15,908 bases of DNA from Lysobacterales bacterium (lineage in GTDB: Bacteria > Pseudomonadota > Gammaproteobacteria > Xanthomonadales > S139-57): assembly GCA_026993285.1 (NCBI GenBank), contig JALWTZ010000310.1:1-15908 (forward strand). The letters run 5' to 3'. Shown in pieces: positions 14,434 through 15,908 of the stretch (its first letter is position 1; every line of letters starts with the position of its first letter). The notes below the pieces were generated by a model. It was not told the DNA's origin. It searched no databases and saw only the letters and a list, made by a program, of their open reading frames with translations. Both the position numbers and the translations under genes were made by a program.

Positions 14434-14448
14434 TACGCTTGCGTATGG
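14431..14448. promoter_or_regulatory. Operator palindrome 2, fadE-tetR intergenic
   Basis: CAATAC-N6-GTATGG matches palindrome 1 with one base changed in the left arm. Its core ATACGC-TT-GCGTAT is a perfect 14-base palindrome. It overlaps the outer half of the predicted fadE -35 and lies just upstream of tetR, so it may control both directions. Centre-to-centre distance to palindrome 1 is 37 bases, about 3.5 helical turns. Confidence 0.7.
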
Positions 14449-14482
14449 AAATTTGCCCGGCAGAGGAGTAGACTTGCCTCCC

Positions 14483-15070
14483 ATGAAAGCTACGGACAAA
14501 AAGCGACTGACCGTCATCGACTGGGAAGAAGCCGCACTGGAAATGATTGCCGAACAAGGCGTGGACGCCTTGGCCGTGGAGCCGCTTGCGCGCCGGCTGG
14601 GCGTAACCAAGGGCAGCTTCTACTGGCACTTCAGCAGCCGGGACGAGCTGCTCTACTCCGCGCTCAAGCACTGGCTTGATGAAGAATCCCGCATGGTCGA
14701 ACAGATCCGTGCCATCGAAGATCCAAGGCAACGGCTCATCAACCTGTTTCAGCTGGCTGCTCAGGAACACCCCTCACACAAACTGCTCAGCGCCCTGTTC
14801 CAGGCCCAGGGCGATGAAAGCATTGCCCATCTGCTCGAGCAGATCAGCAACCAGCGACTGGCTTCCCTGAGTGAATCCTTTGCGCAGCTGGGCATGGACC
14901 CGGCCGAGGCCGACCACCGCGCCCTGCTGGCCTACACGGCCTATGTGGGCTTCCTGCAGCTGGTGCGTAAAAGCCATGGCGTGAAAATGACGCCGGAAGC
15001 CTTTGAACAGTATATTAATCACATGATTGATACACTGATCCCTTCCAACCGCCTCAACCCCGACGAATGA
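14483..15070 (+). CDS. TetR-family regulator, probable fatty-acid-responsive repressor
   Basis: This is a 195-aa transcription factor. The N-terminal DNA-binding domain reads VIDWEEAALEMIAEQGVDAL, then AVEPLARRLGVTKGSFYWHF (about residues 31-50), the classic TetR helix-turn-helix ending in YWHF. The remaining helices form the ligand-binding and dimer domain and are not diagnostic. Its position, divergent from fadE and upstream of a desaturase, suggests it senses acyl-CoA or fatty acids like PsrA, DesT or FadR-type TetR proteins; this is inference. Start choice is uncertain: ATG 14483 is the first ATG, but a TTG at 14474 sits better behind AGAGGAG (5-base spacing) and would add three residues. 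The stop overlaps the next start (ATGA), so it is cotranscribed with the small gene and probably the desaturase. Confidence 0.88.
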   Translation: MKATDKKRLTVIDWEEAALEMIAEQGVDALAVEPLARRLGVTKGSFYWHFSSRDELLYSALKHWLDEESRMVEQIRAIEDPRQRLINLFQLAAQEHPSHKLLSALFQAQGDESIAHLLEQISNQRLASLSESFAQLGMDPAEADHRALLAYTAYVGFLQLVRKSHGVKMTPEAFEQYINHMIDTLIPSNRLNPDE

Positions 15071-15276
15071 AACGCGACGTCTACGACATCAAGGGTTTCA
15101 GCATCGTGCTGGATCATGTGCTCCATGTCAGCCCGGTCTTCCGCAACGATGACGAAGGCATGCAGTTCAACATTCGCATGGGGCAGGATGTGGTGCTACC
15201 CATGAAATACCCCGAGCGGGCCGAAGCCGTATTGCAACGAGAATTGCTGGTCAAGGCACTGCGCGGCGAACACTGA
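15067..15276 (+). CDS. Small protein of unknown function between tetR and desaturase (69 aa)
   Basis: I do not recognise a family. The ATG overlaps the tetR stop (ATGA), indicating coupled translation. The 69-aa product begins MKRDVYDIKGFSIVLDHVLH and has a central NDDEGMQFNIRMGQDVVLPM segment and a helical C-terminus (PERAEAVLQRELLVKALRGE). It is soluble by composition, with no cysteine, membrane segment or signal peptide. Its stop TGA is in the same frame as the desaturase start, 12 bases further on. Its tight place between a regulator and a desaturase suggests an accessory role in lipid modification, which is inference only. Confidence 0.65.
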   Translation: MKRDVYDIKGFSIVLDHVLHVSPVFRNDDEGMQFNIRMGQDVVLPMKYPERAEAVLQRELLVKALRGEH

Positions 15277-15288
15277 CAAGGCTTTACC

Positions 15289-15908
15289 ATGCAAGATTCC
15301 CTGATTCACGGCCTGTGGCCCTATGGTGGTGGCTGGGCCATTGCCCTTTTCCTGCTGCTGACACAGATCACCATACTTTCGGTCACACTCTTTCTGCACC
15401 GTGCCCAGGCACATCGCGCACTGGACCTGCACCTGGCAGTCAGCCACTTTTTCCGTTTCTGGCTTTGGCTGACCACCGGCATGAACACCCGTGAATGGGT
15501 AGCGGTACACCGCAAGCATCATGCCCGCTGCGAAACCGAAGCCGACCCCCACAGCCCGGTGGTATATGGCATCTGGAAAGTGTTGTTTCAGGGGGTGGAG
15601 CTCTACACGCGAGAGGCACAAAACCCCGAAACCCTGGAGAAATACGGCAAAGGTACACCGGATGACGCCATTCAGCGCAAGCTTTATGACCACTGGCGTT
15701 ATCTGGGCATCAGCCTGATGCTGTTGATCGATCTGGCCCTGTTCGGCCCTATCGGCCTGACCTTCTGGGCCGGGCAGATCCTTTGGATCCCCTTCTGGGC
15801 TGCAGGCGTCATCAACGGGGCCGGGCACTGGTGGGGCTATCGCAACTTCATCACCCAGGACACCGCCACCAACCTGCTGCCCATTGCCTTTTTTATCGGT
15901 GGCGAGGA
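15289..15908 (+). CDS. Membrane fatty-acid (delta-9-type acyl-CoA/acyl-lipid) desaturase, C-terminus cut by window edge
   Basis: About 206 residues are visible before the right edge. This family of di-iron membrane enzymes inserts a double bond into acyl chains using O2 and electrons from ferredoxin or cytochrome b5-like partners. The first histidine box is HRAQAH at residues 37-42 and the second HRKHH at 74-78, with hydrophobic segments at about 15-36, 48-64 and 143-180. NGAGHWWGYRNF near 185-196 matches the bacterial delta-9 type, and the third histidine box should lie just past the edge. The ATG at 15289 is the only in-frame start after the preceding stop; only a weak AAGG precedes it, so coupling to the upstream small gene is likely. 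The link to the TetR gene resembles the DesT-controlled desaturase of Pseudomonas. Confidence 0.88.
   Translation, partial: MQDSLIHGLWPYGGGWAIALFLLLTQITILSVTLFLHRAQAHRALDLHLAVSHFFRFWLWLTTGMNTREWVAVHRKHHARCETEADPHSPVVYGIWKVLFQGVELYTREAQNPETLEKYGKGTPDDAIQRKLYDHWRYLGISLMLLIDLALFGPIGLTFWAGQILWIPFWAAGVINGAGHWWGYRNFITQDTATNLLPIAFFIGGE

Overview
The window looks like chromosome from an autotrophic gammaproteobacterium of moderate-to-high GC content. The Chromatiales/Ectothiorhodospiraceae type is my best guess. This rests on a Calvin-cycle gene run with a class I phosphoribulokinase and a CbbR-type regulator, together with a FadE-type acyl-CoA dehydrogenase. No phage, insertion sequence, CRISPR array or rRNA is visible, and no gene-free stretch exceeds about 200 bases.

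Layout. (1) 1-4332, minus strand: a carbon-fixation operon reading tkt - fba - cbbY - prk, with prk cut by the left edge. A 177-base spacer between tkt and fba holds two stem-loops. An AT-rich stretch upstream of tkt is the likely promoter. (2) 4498-6982, plus strand: three tightly overlapping membrane-protein genes, namely a DedA-like protein, an APC-family permease and an uncharacterised membrane protein with a conserved-looking Cys domain. (3) 6995-9450, minus strand: an ECF/SigZ-like sigma factor, then an ArsP-type permease, an AhpD-like small protein and a CANC thioredoxin-like protein. Both small proteins end in paired-cysteine tails. (4) 9478-10461, plus: a CbbR-like LysR regulator, divergent from the sigma factor. 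(5) 10492-11727, minus: a 63-aa unknown protein, tRNA-Ala(CGC) and an HDOD-domain protein. (6) 11795-15908: a lipid region. fadE lies on the minus strand with a strong intrinsic terminator. Divergent from it on the plus strand are a TetR regulator, a 69-aa unknown protein and a fatty-acid desaturase cut by the right edge.

How the parts fit together. The first operon supplies Calvin-cycle regeneration enzymes (transketolase, aldolase, phosphoribulokinase) plus a CbbY sugar-bisphosphate phosphatase, and the CbbR homologue 5 kb away is the natural candidate regulator. The sigma-ArsP-AhpD-Trx cluster looks like a metalloid or thiol-stress module with its own sigma factor and no visible anti-sigma gene. 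The lipid region looks like a fatty-acid degradation/desaturation switch: two copies of an 18-base palindrome sit on the -10 and -35 elements of a good predicted fadE promoter, next to the TetR gene.

The two signals I rate highest are this double operator and the Cys-tailed arsenical/thiol module. All functions are inferred from reading the translated sequence; no database search was run.
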